Shown here: positions 23,801 to 31,667 of the stretch, piece after piece
Layout: each line of letters opens with the position of its first letter
Position numbering within the stretch: position 1 is the stretch's first letter
DNA from: Bacteroidota bacterium
GTDB lineage: Bacteria > Bacteroidota > Rhodothermia > Rhodothermales > JANQRZ01
Reading direction: 5' to 3'
Assembly: GCA_038746285.1 (NCBI GenBank)
Contig: JBCDKT010000043.1
Coordinates: 1-34,117 of the forward strand
DNA: 34,117 nt
The notes under the pieces: generated by a model
Seen by the model: only the letters and a program-made list of their open reading frames with translations
What the model was told of the DNA's origin: nothing
The model's database searches: none
Position numbers and translations under genes: made by a program

Positions 23801-24589
23801 CGTGTTGCCCAGGTCATTCATCACCCACCAGAGAGCCTGGTTGCCGATGATCTCGGGGCGGTCCCCTCCCGCGAGGTCGTAGACGGGGCGGCCGGCAGCC
23901 TGGCGGACGCTGGGGATAGCGCGCTCTAGCTCGTTACGCTCATCGATGAAGTCGGGCGTAATCGTGTCGTCCTCGAGGCACGGGTCGTCGAGCACGGCGG
24001 GGCAGATGATGCCGTCTTTGTTGTCATCGTCGTTGCTCACGCCGTCTTCGCCCTCATCAACGAGGCCGTCGCCATCATCGTCGAACCCGTTCCCCCTGGC
24101 AGCGAGAACCGGAGCGCCGAGTTCGGCAGGCCACTGAGCGAGGTCGGCCGCCGCTGCAATTCCGGCGTCGAAGTTGAGAATGTCTGCCTGGCTGACCTTG
24201 TAGATACGGTCAAACTGGGCGCAGTCGTTCGGGTCAGGCAGCGTCCCGTCGTCGTTGAGCGGACCGGGCCAGAACTCGAAGTCATCGTAGCGAGAGCCCG
24301 CCGCGACAACGGTGCCGTCGACGATGCCGCCGATCCAGATACCGCTGGCGAAGATCGGCGGGTTGCCCGATGCCTGCGGGACGAGGTAGCCGAGGCCGTT
24401 GGTCGTAGAGCCACCGTAGAACAGGCTGCCCGTGTTGAACATGCGGGCGAGCACGTTGTTGATGTCGAGGTCTTTTTCAGCCTGACCGCTCAGGCAAGAC
24501 CCTGGCGTTGGGGACTGGCTGTAGGCCTGCGGTACCGACCCTAGCAGGAGGGCGAGAAGCAGGAGGAAGGAAGTCGTGTAAGGTCGCAT
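20840..24589 (-). CDS. Giant T9SS-exported surface protein
   Basis: The product is 1249 aa from ATG 24589, which has GGAG 9 nt upstream; ATG 24598 would add three residues. The signal peptide is TTSFLLLLALLLGSVPQAYSQ. The N-terminal region has the motif SGIWIGG followed by FEFWPGPL, which recurs in large secreted Bacteroidota proteins. Calcium-binding-like DxDGDG repeats follow (about 173-196, DDDGDGLVDEGEDG, and again near 369-377). The middle is beta-rich with FN3-like parts (YTDYYFGITAFAYN). The C-terminal about 110 residues form a type A sorting domain variant: IVPNPYMGRSAYET, IRIYTVSGTLIRTL, SGMYLIHIDAPG. Catalytic motifs are absent, so a structural or binding role is likely. It is the middle gene of a receptor-cargo-PorV operon. 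Confidence 0.88.
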   Translation of the reverse strand: MRPYTTSFLLLLALLLGSVPQAYSQSPTPGSCLSGQAEKDLDINNVLARMFNTGSLFYGGSTTNGLGYLVPQASGNPPIFASGIWIGGIVDGTVVAAGSRYDDFEFWPGPLNDDGTLPDPNDCAQFDRIYKVSQADILNFDAGIAAAADLAQWPAELGAPVLAARGNGFDDDGDGLVDEGEDGVSNDDDNKDGIICPAVLDDPCLEDDTITPDFIDERNELERAIPSVRQAAGRPVYDLAGGDRPEIIGNQALWWVMNDLGNTHLESQSPPIGVEAQVLAFSFARADALNDVTFYRYRIIKKTPGTLEETFFSIFSDPDLGDATDDFVGVDTTLSLGFVYNAEDVDNVYGVPPATGYDFFQGPIVDADGDGERDDTLGVTRYSYFQNIGANDPRSDPANAVAKYNFMQGLWGDGVPLTEQGDGYQTDGEVTLFAFPGNPVTGEFWSEENPDGNGVPNPSGDRRFLVTTGPFDLEQGVAQDIVFGIVFGQGGDRLSSIDVMRQADALAQAAYDADFELAAAPPPPTLCDTNSPNAALQPGGGGCLEAIEVSGEAALVWGYPETSSNFLGSYEIFDQLIAALPDSVASDKTYNFEGFNIYQYPNANFEQGQRAQIGQFDVINGVTQVIDTEFDPAVGDLVPFVALDAQDTGIRYTFDLTQLGLVNYTDYYFGITAFAYNEFSTPKIIESAPTNITVRPSNVQAGNGGSVQNADLGDAIVGTRTGGGGSGTIIAEVVDPTLLTGATYTVEFFSFDTGTTGNPDSLETTFRILRDGSVAFDGQDAFEDGAVVVRAGEQRIVVDGIEFTQAIAASIPTAFAADAAGAAFTGDAGPVLGSGFGIVEVANPNTEVCAEGAEATDIGCRFEDYLGGNTVWLNPNSTDDYVVTNTENNIADLGSFVGAALPDDFEMRFTSACASPGSCLAVYASAVPGGNDLITSVPFELWNVRNVQNGFEADDVRMIPILRAPSGGDPGPDWTKTAFGASQEVTVRRALPDGTIEDETLQLDVSHRVLWTMPDRPDGYAQFAAAANGFGGVGATYDPDDDGDMQVDPDAPGSDNDCRSQGYYIDFCYKGANNRFVGPVGGLDGVIIADLAGDGTVPPAGTTIAFQTSPKPALSAGDETVGDVIVFETADLAFETNVAEVAEEALDLIGIVPNPYMGRSAYETDNLDRVARFINLPDEVLIRIYTVSGTLIRTLRKDGPARSLDWDLNTHNQLPVASGMYLIHIDAPGIGEKVLKFGVVNRRNRITIF

Positions 24590-24640
24590 GCGAGCCATCT
24601 CCGTAGTTGGTGGAGTGGGAGAGTCGTTCGGGAAGAAGAG

Positions 24641-24681
24641 TCCGGGGCAGGAAGCAAGCGCGCATCGCCTCCTGCCCCGGA
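24641..24681 (-). other. Intercistronic hairpin between TonB receptor and exoprotein
   Basis: Exact 12-bp arms TCCGGGGCAGGA and TCCTGCCCCGGA flank a 17-nt loop, 5 nt past the TonB receptor stop. No U-run follows on the minus strand, so it may protect the upstream mRNA from 3' decay or reduce read-through rather than fully terminate. Confidence 0.7.
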
Positions 24682-24686
24682 GGGGC

Positions 24687-27600
24687 CTAGAAGTCCAGCA
24701 GGAAGCCGAGGCGGACGCGCCGGGGCGGACCGTAGAAGAAGCCTCCGCCCGAAGATTGTTGGCCGCCGACGTTCACGGGGCCCCCGGTATACGCGCTGTA
24801 GTTGAAGAAGCGGCTGTCCGAGAACGGAGCGTTGTTGAGGTACGTTGCTCCACCGGGTGTGAACAGGAACCCATCCTGGTCTGCCAATCCGGTCGCCCGG
24901 TAGACAGCGACGATGTTCTCGGAGTCGAGCAGGTTCTGGATCCAGAGATACGCCTTCAGACGAGCCCCTCCGAAGCCGAGATTGAAGCCTCGGTCGATCC
25001 GAAGGTCGATCCGCGAGGTGGCAGGCAGCGTCTCGCTGTTGACATCGCCCACCGTTTCGCTCGTAAACGACTGGCTGACATCGAAGAGCGGCTCGGCGAG
25101 CGGTGTGAAGCGCTGGCCGCTCCCGAAGGAGCCCAGGATGTTGATCCCGAAGTTCTCGAAGACGCGAGCCCCGCCGATCATCGGGCCCTCGTCGTCGCCG
25201 AAGCGGTAGTCGAGCGAGATGTTGCCGGTGTGGCGCTGGTCGAAGTCGGCCGGGCTGATGAAGTTCGGGAAGAACTGCCCGCGCCACACGACCGTCCCGG
25301 TCGAGGCAGCGTCCGAACCGGTCCCGCTCGCGAACGAGAGGGTGTAGTTCGTGTTGATCGACAGGTTGTTCGTCCGTCGGAGGTCGAAGCCGAGCTCGAC
25401 GCCGCTCGTCGTGGTAAAGTCGGCGTTGAGGAAGGTCCCGTACTCCGGCTGGGCACCGAAGAGGGTCCGGTTGGAGATTTTGTTCTCCTGCGTCCGGTAG
25501 AACCCGGAGAGCGTGACTGCTGCCCGGTCGCCGACGCGCTGGCGGAAGCCGAGCTCGTACTGCGTCGTCCGCTCCGGCTCGAGAGCCGAGTTGGGCGTGC
25601 GCGAGTCCTGCCCGGTGATCTCTTCGTAGTCGCTGAACGGCGTGAAGGCGCGCTCAGTCGGACGCTGGGTGGTGACGTTGTAGCTGGCGAAGAAGAGCGC
25701 CCGGTCCGTGACCGGGAAGCTGACCCCGATGCGGGGCATGAACGTCGCCTGCGGGGTGTAGTCCGTGAAGGCCTCCGAGCGCCGAGCGTCCGTGTCGGGC
25801 TCGACCTGGCCTGAGAGATCGCCTGCGATGACGCCGGACGTAGTGGAGACGCCCTGGGTGTCGAAGAAATTGCCGTCCAGGTCTCGGTAGCCGACAATGT
25901 CTCCTGCGTCGTTGAAGTAGACCGCGAAGTCGCTGTCAATGCCAGCGGGCACGTCCACGTCCGTCAGACTCCCGGCGCGAACGATCGGCGTGGTCGCAAA
26001 CGGGTCGAGGAGCACCTGCGTGTTGTTGTCGAAGACGTCGACCCGGAGGCCGAGGTTGATCACGAGGTCCCTGAACTCGATCTTGTCCTGCACGTAGCCG
26101 GCGTAGTAGATCGGCTGGTACGGAGCGATGTTCAGGTTCGTGCGGTCGAAGTAGCCGTTGATATCCTGATCGTCGACCTCGTTGAGGCCGAGGAAGTCGT
26201 ACCCGTAGCGCTCCGGCGTGATACCGCGCACGGCCTCGAAGGGCAGTTCGTCGTAGGACCGGACGCCGCCTTCGGGAAGCCCCTGCACGGTCGACTCGAT
26301 TGTCCCGTCGTTGTAGAACCGCGAGAGCGAGGCGCCCGCGATGCGGAAGTACCGGCGGGTCTGCTGCTCGAACTCGCCGCCAAACTCGATCTGGTGCACG
26401 CCGAGCTGCGTCGTGGCGCTGCCCGAGAACCGGATCTGCTGGTCGTGGGCCTGCTGGAACTGCGTGAGCTGGGCACCGGGGAGGTTGAAGGTGCCTCCTA
26501 CGCTAGCAGGCCGGGGGCCTCCGTCTTGGTCGAAGACCTGCTCGTATTGGCCGTTTCGGAAGACGAAGTAGTTGCGGGCGATCTCGTGGTAGTCGCCCTC
26601 GATGTCGCCGTAGAACAGGGCGTCCTCTACGTCACGCGAGAAGCCTTCGGGGTACTGGACGTACTTGAAGTCCTGGTACTCGCCCTGAATCTGGTAGAAG
26701 GCGTTGTCCGAGAGGCGCTGGCGGAAGGTGCCGTAGACGCGCCAGTTGTCGCGCTCGTCATTGTAGAACCGGTCGCGGTTGTAGAGCGAGTTGCCGAACA
26801 GGAATTCCTCGCGCCAGTTGGTGTTGTATCCGCCGCCGATGCGGAGGCTGAGGGCGCTCGAGATGTTGAAGTTGACGTTGCCGTTGAACGTGTAGTTGTT
26901 CTGCGGCGCGTCTACGCCTCGCTCGAAGTCGAATCGGTCCTCGAGGTAGCTCTCGGGCGCGTTGATGAGGAAGTTGTTACCTGCGATCTCGAAGCCGTCC
27001 GGAATCTGGCCACCCAGCAGAACCGCGAGGCTGTCGTTGTTGATTCCGGCTCCGGTGATGAGCGCCGGGTCAAACGGGATGAACTGCTCGTCGCCTGCGC
27101 CGTTGACGAGGCGCAGCACCTGGGGGTTGCTCTGGAGGAAGGCGAAGTCGTCGTCCGAGAGGCGGAAGGTGTCGGTGCTGTAGACCCGGAAGTCCTGCTC
27201 GAAGGTGCCCTGCCCGGAGAGGAAGAAGCTAGCCCGGCCCGGCACGATCGGTCCGCCAATGGAGAGCGAGCCGAGGTTGTAGCCGTAGGAGTCGAGCACC
27301 TCGGAGGTGATGAACTCGACGGAGCCGAAGAAGTCTTCGCGGCCGGACTTGGTCGTGATCGAGATCACGCCGCTCTGCACGTCACCGTACTTGGCGGGGA
27401 TGGTCCCGATGAGCATCTCTTGCTCTTGGATGGCGGCCTGGTTGACGCCGACGGCCGGCCCGATGCCCTCGGGCGACGCCCCGGTCACCTTGACGCCGTC
27501 CACGAAGTAGACGACCTCCTGGTTACGACCGCCGCGGATGAAGAGGTCGTCGCCGCGGCCGTTGTTGACCACGCCGTTCTGGATGGCGGCCACGTCCTGC

Positions 27601-28034
27601 ACCCCGCGGATCGGGAGGTTCTGGATGTCCTCGCCCGAGACCACGCGCGGCGCGCCGATGGCGTCCCGCTGGATGAGCGGCTGCTCGTACTCGACGACGA
27701 TCTCGTCGAGCGTGATGTCACTGCCGAGCTCGAAGTCCTGCTCGGTCGTGTACCCAGACGAGATCGTGATGCCTTCGACCGTTTTGGACTGGAAACCCAC
27801 GAACGACGCCGTGACGTCGTACTGGCCGACCGGGATGCCGATCACAAAGTAATTGCCGTCGAGGTCTGTGGCGGCACCAAGCTGCGTGCCGCCGATGATG
27901 ACGTTGGCACCCGGCAGCGGGTCGCCGAGGTCGTCAACGACGCGGCCTGACAGTTTGCCGGTGTTCTGCGCCACGGCTGCGAGCGGCGCGCCCAGCAGCA
28001 GCAGGAGCACGAGTATACCCAGGTTGCGAAGCAT
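24687..28034 (-). CDS. TonB-dependent outer-membrane receptor with carboxypeptidase-like N-terminal domain
   Basis: The product is 1115 aa from ATG 28034, which is preceded by an unusually strong Shine-Dalgarno (GGAGGAGG). The signal peptide (residues 1-23) is followed by a CarboxypepD_reg-like domain (25-105; GKLSGRVVDDLGDPLPGANV) and a plug (about 125-230; DDLFIRGGRNQEVVYFVDGV). A large 22-stranded-type barrel follows, ending GPPRRVRLGFLLDF with a terminal aromatic. No canonical SusD gene is adjacent, so it is not a standard SusCD pair. Substrate imported by TonB energy is unknown. Its operon partners are a T9SS cargo and a PorV-like barrel. It is paralogous to the receptor at 28462-31593 (shared GYFDRTN and AGYVQD blocks). 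Confidence 0.95.
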   Translation of the reverse strand: MLRNLGILVLLLLLGAPLAAVAQNTGKLSGRVVDDLGDPLPGANVIIGGTQLGAATDLDGNYFVIGIPVGQYDVTASFVGFQSKTVEGITISSGYTTEQDFELGSDITLDEIVVEYEQPLIQRDAIGAPRVVSGEDIQNLPIRGVQDVAAIQNGVVNNGRGDDLFIRGGRNQEVVYFVDGVKVTGASPEGIGPAVGVNQAAIQEQEMLIGTIPAKYGDVQSGVISITTKSGREDFFGSVEFITSEVLDSYGYNLGSLSIGGPIVPGRASFFLSGQGTFEQDFRVYSTDTFRLSDDDFAFLQSNPQVLRLVNGAGDEQFIPFDPALITGAGINNDSLAVLLGGQIPDGFEIAGNNFLINAPESYLEDRFDFERGVDAPQNNYTFNGNVNFNISSALSLRIGGGYNTNWREEFLFGNSLYNRDRFYNDERDNWRVYGTFRQRLSDNAFYQIQGEYQDFKYVQYPEGFSRDVEDALFYGDIEGDYHEIARNYFVFRNGQYEQVFDQDGGPRPASVGGTFNLPGAQLTQFQQAHDQQIRFSGSATTQLGVHQIEFGGEFEQQTRRYFRIAGASLSRFYNDGTIESTVQGLPEGGVRSYDELPFEAVRGITPERYGYDFLGLNEVDDQDINGYFDRTNLNIAPYQPIYYAGYVQDKIEFRDLVINLGLRVDVFDNNTQVLLDPFATTPIVRAGSLTDVDVPAGIDSDFAVYFNDAGDIVGYRDLDGNFFDTQGVSTTSGVIAGDLSGQVEPDTDARRSEAFTDYTPQATFMPRIGVSFPVTDRALFFASYNVTTQRPTERAFTPFSDYEEITGQDSRTPNSALEPERTTQYELGFRQRVGDRAAVTLSGFYRTQENKISNRTLFGAQPEYGTFLNADFTTTSGVELGFDLRRTNNLSINTNYTLSFASGTGSDAASTGTVVWRGQFFPNFISPADFDQRHTGNISLDYRFGDDEGPMIGGARVFENFGINILGSFGSGQRFTPLAEPLFDVSQSFTSETVGDVNSETLPATSRIDLRIDRGFNLGFGGARLKAYLWIQNLLDSENIVAVYRATGLADQDGFLFTPGGATYLNNAPFSDSRFFNYSAYTGGPVNVGGQQSSGGGFFYGPPRRVRLGFLLDF

Positions 28035-28040
28035 ATGCTA

Positions 28041-28048
28041 CCTCCTCC
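28041..28048 (-). promoter_or_regulatory. Strong Shine-Dalgarno (GGAGGAGG) before TonB receptor
   Basis: GGAGGAGG ends 6 nt before ATG 28034. It fixes the start codon and is exceptional here, because most genes in the window, such as rho and aroK, have no recognisable ribosome-binding sequence. Confidence 0.8.
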
Positions 28049-28323
28049 GAGATGGTAATGCGGTGTTGGTGTGGGCCTGCGCCGGAGCGGCGGTCGGCAC
28101 CACGTTAGCTAAGAGCGTGCGTTGAGGGGTGCCACAGGCGTCCGTGACTGCGAAGGGACGCGCACCGCCGACCACAGGGCTCGACCAGTCCGCCGCGCCG
28201 GCACCGCGCGCGAAGCCGGTGGGGCGCAGGGGCGAGCGTAGGGAGGGTCGTAACAACAGCGGATGGCGGGGTCCTCAAGATGGGCGGTTTCGACTGGTGG
28301 TTAATCGTTCCTTAACGCGGTGG

Positions 28324-28355
28324 CGAATATAGGCGGGGGGTTCGGAAGATGTCAA
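28324..28355 (-). promoter_or_regulatory. Promoter of the receptor-cargo-PorV operon (TTGACA-N18-TATATT)
   Basis: On the minus strand, TTGACA (28355-28350) is followed after 18 nt by TATATTCG (28331-28324). This fits both sigma-70 and the Bacteroidota TTG/TAnnTT(C/T)G pattern. It is the clearest promoter in the window. Confidence 0.72.
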
Positions 28356-28424
28356 GGCATTCTACGTGCCCTTCATCTTCGAGGCATACGAAACCGCCTA
28401 AATGCAGCGTTGCGCGTGGATGGT

Positions 28425-28445
28425 CCGCCGGTTTTTGCCCGGCGG
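28425..28445 (-). terminator. Possible terminator hairpin after second TonB receptor
   Basis: A 7-bp stem (CCGCCGG with CCGGCGG) and a 7-nt loop lie 16 nt after the stop of the 28462-31593 gene. There is no trailing U-tract on the minus strand, so evidence is modest. Confidence 0.35.
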
Positions 28446-28461
28446 CGGCCGTACCCTGCGC

Positions 28462-31400
28462 CTACAGCGTCACGCGCAGTCCGAACCAGACCCGGCGTGG
28501 CGGGCCGTAGGAAAATACGCCGCCCGTGCTTTGGGTGCCGCCAATATTCACCGGCCCACCGACATAAGCAAGGTAATTAAACGCCCCTCCCATCCGGTCC
28601 GGCTGACTATCGAGGTAGGCACCGCCTCCCGGTGTATTGAGAAACCCGTCGTCGTCCGGCTCGCCGGTGGCGCGGTAGACCGCCGCGACGTTCTCCGCGC
28701 CCAGCACGTTCTCGGCCCACAGAAACGCGTCGACCGTGCTGGGTCCGATGCGAAACGCCTTGCCGAGCCGCAGGTCGAGTTGGGCGACCCACGGGCGGCG
28801 CTCAGCGTTGACGTCTCCTGCTGCCTCGCTTGTGAATGTGTCGTCTGGGTTGAAGAGCGGTGCCTGGAGTACCGTGTAGGGCAGCCCGCTCTGTGCGGAG
28901 AGGACCACGCCCAATCCGAGGCCTTCGAGGACAGGACCGAACGCTTCCCCCACCCGGTAGTCGGCTACAAGGTCGAGCGCGTGGCGCACGTCGAAGTCGC
29001 TGCGGGCGTCGGTGGCTGGAAACAGCCCTCGCCAGACGACGGTACCCGTCGAGGCTGCGCCGGCCCCGGTGCCGTCGGCGAACGAGAGCACGTAGTTCGC
29101 GCGAAGCGACACGCCTAGTGTCCGGTCGAGGGCGCCTGCGAGGTCGAGGCCGTAGACGGTCGCGGAGCCGATGTTGCGCGGCGTGGTGTATTCCGGCCAG
29201 CCGCCGTAAAGGATCTGCTGCTCGATGAGATCGCTATGGCGGCGGTAGAAGACCGTCCCGCGCACCCGCACTCGCTCGGCAAACGTACCCTCCGCGCCGA
29301 GCCCAATGTCGTCCACGGTCTCGGGACGCAGCGCGCCGTTGCCGACCGCGTCCCCGCCGGTTACCTCTTCGTAGACCGAGAAGGGCGCGTAGAGCTGCGG
29401 CGCGGGCCGCCGGGCGAGCCGGCCGTAGTAAGCGAACGCCGTCGCCTGCTCCGACAGGCGGGCGCGCACGCCGAGGCGCGGCTGCACCGCGACGTGCGTC
29501 GGAGCCGACTCGAACGCGGCGGAGCGGGGCTCCTCGGTGAGATCGACCTGCCCGGAGCGCTCGCCGGTGATCGTGAACGCGAAGGCCTCTTCCCCACCGG
29601 CGTCGTAGAACCGCCCGTCGAGATCGCGGAAGCCGACGACGGCGCCGGAATCGTCGAAGTAGACGGCGAAGTCGCCCCCGATGCCGTCCGGTCGCGCGTC
29701 GAGCGCCGAGGCGCGAACGACGGGCACCGTCGCGAAGGGATCGCGCAGCACCGTCGCGTTGCTGCCGAAGGCTTCGACCCGCAGGCCGAGGTCGAGGGCG
29801 AGGCGGCCGAACGTGACGTGGTCCTGCACGTAGCCCGCAGCGTAGGTTGGCCGGTACGGAGCCACGTCGGGGTTTGTCCGGTCGAAGTAGCCGTCTGCGT
29901 CTTCGCTGTCCGTCTCGTCCAGCCCGAGAAAGTCGTAGCCGTAGCGCACGCGGGTGACGCCGCGCAGGGCCTCGAACGGCAGCTCGTCATAGCGCTGCAC
30001 GCCGTCCTCGGGCAGTCCCGCGACCGTGGACTCCACGCTGCCGTCGGCGAAGAACCGGGCGAGGCTGCCGCCGGCGAGCACGAACTGCCGGTGCGTCTGC
30101 CGCTCGACTTCGCCCCCGACTTCGAGCCGGTGTGCGCCGAGGGTGAGCGCCGCCCGGCCGTGCACGCGGAACGATGCCCCTTCGCCTTTCTGGTAGATCG
30201 AGGTGGGCGCGCCCGGCAGCGCAAACGTGCCGCCGACGGTCCTGGGCCGCGCCGCGCCATCTTGCGTGAAGATCGGCTCGTACTGCTGGTTGCGGAAGAC
30301 GAAGTAGCGCTGGGCGATCTCGCTCGCGTCCGCGTCGATGTCGCCGTAGAACAGCGCGTCCTCGACCTGGTCCGAGAACTGGCGCGGGTGCTGGACAAAG
30401 CTCGAACGCTGGCCTTCGACTTGAAGCTGGTACGATGCCCGGTCGCTAGGCGCGTAGTCCAGGGCGGCGTAGAACCGGCCGGCGTCGCGCTCGGCCCGGT
30501 CGAGCCCGTCGCGGTTGTAGAGCGCGCTGCGGAAGCGCCGCGCGGGATTCGCCGTCCGGTCGAGCCGGTCGCGGCTGAGGGTTGCGCCGAGCCGGAAGCG
30601 GAGCGCCGGCATCAGGTTGAGGACGGCGCTGCCGTCGAGCGCGAAGGCATCGAGCGGATCGTCCTTGCCGCGCTCCAGTTCGAACCGGTCCTCGGTGAAG
30701 GTGGCCGGCGCGTTGATCAGCCCGTTGCGCTCGGAGATCTCGAACCCGGCCGGGAGGTCGAGCATGGCGCGAAGGTCGCTCTGGGTGAAGGGCTGCCCGC
30801 TCGCGGCCGCTTGCTGCGCGGCCTGCCACGGGAACGGCACGTCCCGGGTCTCGCCCTGCGCGTTCACCGTGCGCACGACCTGCGGGCCCGCGAGGAGGTC
30901 GGCGTAGGCGTCGTCCGAGAGCCGGTACGTCTCGATGCCGAACGGCGTGGCATCGGCCAGGCGGCGCACCTCGCCCGAGAGCGCGAAGCGCCCGAACTGA
31001 GGGTTGGCGAGCGGCCCATGCACGGCGAACGACCCGAGGTTGTAGCCGAACGCGTCGAGCCCCTCGGAGGTGATCCCCTCGACCCGGCCGCCGTAGCGCG
31101 CGCCGCCCTCGCGCGTCTCGATGGCGATCAGGCCCCCTGCCGCCTCGCCGTAGCGCGCCGGAACGTGGCCCGACAGCACCTCGATCCGCTCGACCACCTC
31201 GAACGGCACCGCCGGCTCACCCACGACGCGCACGCCGTCGATCACAAACGTCGGCTCCTGCCCGACCCGCTCCCGGTCGAAGACGCTCGCCAGGCTCTGA
31301 TTAAATAGACCAGTCTGATTCGCGAAATCGGTGACCGTGCGCCGGCTCAGCAACGGCACGCCGAGGTAGGACCGGTAGAACAGCGTCCCGTCGTCCAGCT

Positions 31401-31593
31401 TGCGGGCGACGCCCGGCAGGAGCGACGCTACCTCGCGCACGTCGCGCACCGGAAGCCCGTCGAAGCCGGGGCCGGAACCGTCGTCCCGCGTCCAGGCCGA
31501 GAGGCCGAGCGAATCCGCGTGCCACGCGTTGGGACCGGGTTGGGCCGCGAGCGGAGCGGCGAGTAGAACGAGCAGGAGCAGGCGAGCAGGCAC
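28462..31593 (-). CDS. Second TonB-dependent receptor, paralog lacking N-terminal domain
   Basis: The product is 1043 aa and starts at GTG 31593. After a short signal peptide (LLLLVLLAAPLAAQ) the protein goes almost directly into a plug (about 45-165; PTFVIDGVRVVG, YGEAAGGLIAIETR), so the carboxypeptidase-like domain of its neighbour is absent. The barrel shares long blocks with the 24687-28034 receptor, such as RYGYDFLGLDETD, GYFDRTNPDVAPYRP and GYVQD, and ends GPPRRVWFGLRVTL. A tandem duplication followed by divergence is likely. The plug carries an extra segment (YRSYLGVPLLSRRTV) before the DGV motif that may alter signalling or substrate. It has its own promoter between serA and its start, and no SusD or PorV partner. 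Substrate unknown. Confidence 0.92.
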   Translation of the reverse strand: MPARLLLLVLLAAPLAAQPGPNAWHADSLGLSAWTRDDGSGPGFDGLPVRDVREVASLLPGVARKLDDGTLFYRSYLGVPLLSRRTVTDFANQTGLFNQSLASVFDRERVGQEPTFVIDGVRVVGEPAVPFEVVERIEVLSGHVPARYGEAAGGLIAIETREGGARYGGRVEGITSEGLDAFGYNLGSFAVHGPLANPQFGRFALSGEVRRLADATPFGIETYRLSDDAYADLLAGPQVVRTVNAQGETRDVPFPWQAAQQAAASGQPFTQSDLRAMLDLPAGFEISERNGLINAPATFTEDRFELERGKDDPLDAFALDGSAVLNLMPALRFRLGATLSRDRLDRTANPARRFRSALYNRDGLDRAERDAGRFYAALDYAPSDRASYQLQVEGQRSSFVQHPRQFSDQVEDALFYGDIDADASEIAQRYFVFRNQQYEPIFTQDGAARPRTVGGTFALPGAPTSIYQKGEGASFRVHGRAALTLGAHRLEVGGEVERQTHRQFVLAGGSLARFFADGSVESTVAGLPEDGVQRYDELPFEALRGVTRVRYGYDFLGLDETDSEDADGYFDRTNPDVAPYRPTYAAGYVQDHVTFGRLALDLGLRVEAFGSNATVLRDPFATVPVVRASALDARPDGIGGDFAVYFDDSGAVVGFRDLDGRFYDAGGEEAFAFTITGERSGQVDLTEEPRSAAFESAPTHVAVQPRLGVRARLSEQATAFAYYGRLARRPAPQLYAPFSVYEEVTGGDAVGNGALRPETVDDIGLGAEGTFAERVRVRGTVFYRRHSDLIEQQILYGGWPEYTTPRNIGSATVYGLDLAGALDRTLGVSLRANYVLSFADGTGAGAASTGTVVWRGLFPATDARSDFDVRHALDLVADYRVGEAFGPVLEGLGLGVVLSAQSGLPYTVLQAPLFNPDDTFTSEAAGDVNAERRPWVAQLDLRLGKAFRIGPSTVDAFLWAENVLGAENVAAVYRATGEPDDDGFLNTPGGGAYLDSQPDRMGGAFNYLAYVGGPVNIGGTQSTGGVFSYGPPRRVWFGLRVTL

Positions 31594-31621
31594 GGGCGCA
31601 GGCGTGGGTGTGCAAAGGCGA

Positions 31622-31652
31622 CGAAGCTACTCCCCGCGTCCCAGACATACAA
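31622..31652 (-). promoter_or_regulatory. Promoter of second TonB receptor (TTG-N20-TAGCTTCG)
   Basis: On the minus strand, TTG (31652-31650) and TAGCTTCG (31629-31622) are 20 nt apart, in the 74-nt gap after serA. The leader would be about 23 nt. Confidence 0.6.
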
Positions 31653-31667
31653 CCAACCCACCTGCGC

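Larger units (their letters stand above)
28035..28461 (-). promoter_or_regulatory. Leader and promoter region of the TonB receptor operon (no gene seen)
   Basis: This 427-bp gap contains no convincing gene. It holds a promoter (28324-28355), a predicted leader of about 285 nt, a GTTAA/TTAAC inverted repeat around the likely start site (28300-28316), and a 10-bp inverted repeat GGCGGTTTCG (28283-28292) with CGAAACCGCC (28389-28398) that brackets the promoter. A candidate terminator of the upstream receptor gene lies at 28425-28445. I recognise no riboswitch consensus in the leader. Confidence 0.6.

Noticed and set aside
28035-28332. Cobalamin or other riboswitch in the TonB operon leader
   Set aside because: I found no B12-box or other riboswitch core consensus, only GC-rich sequence with short inverted repeats.
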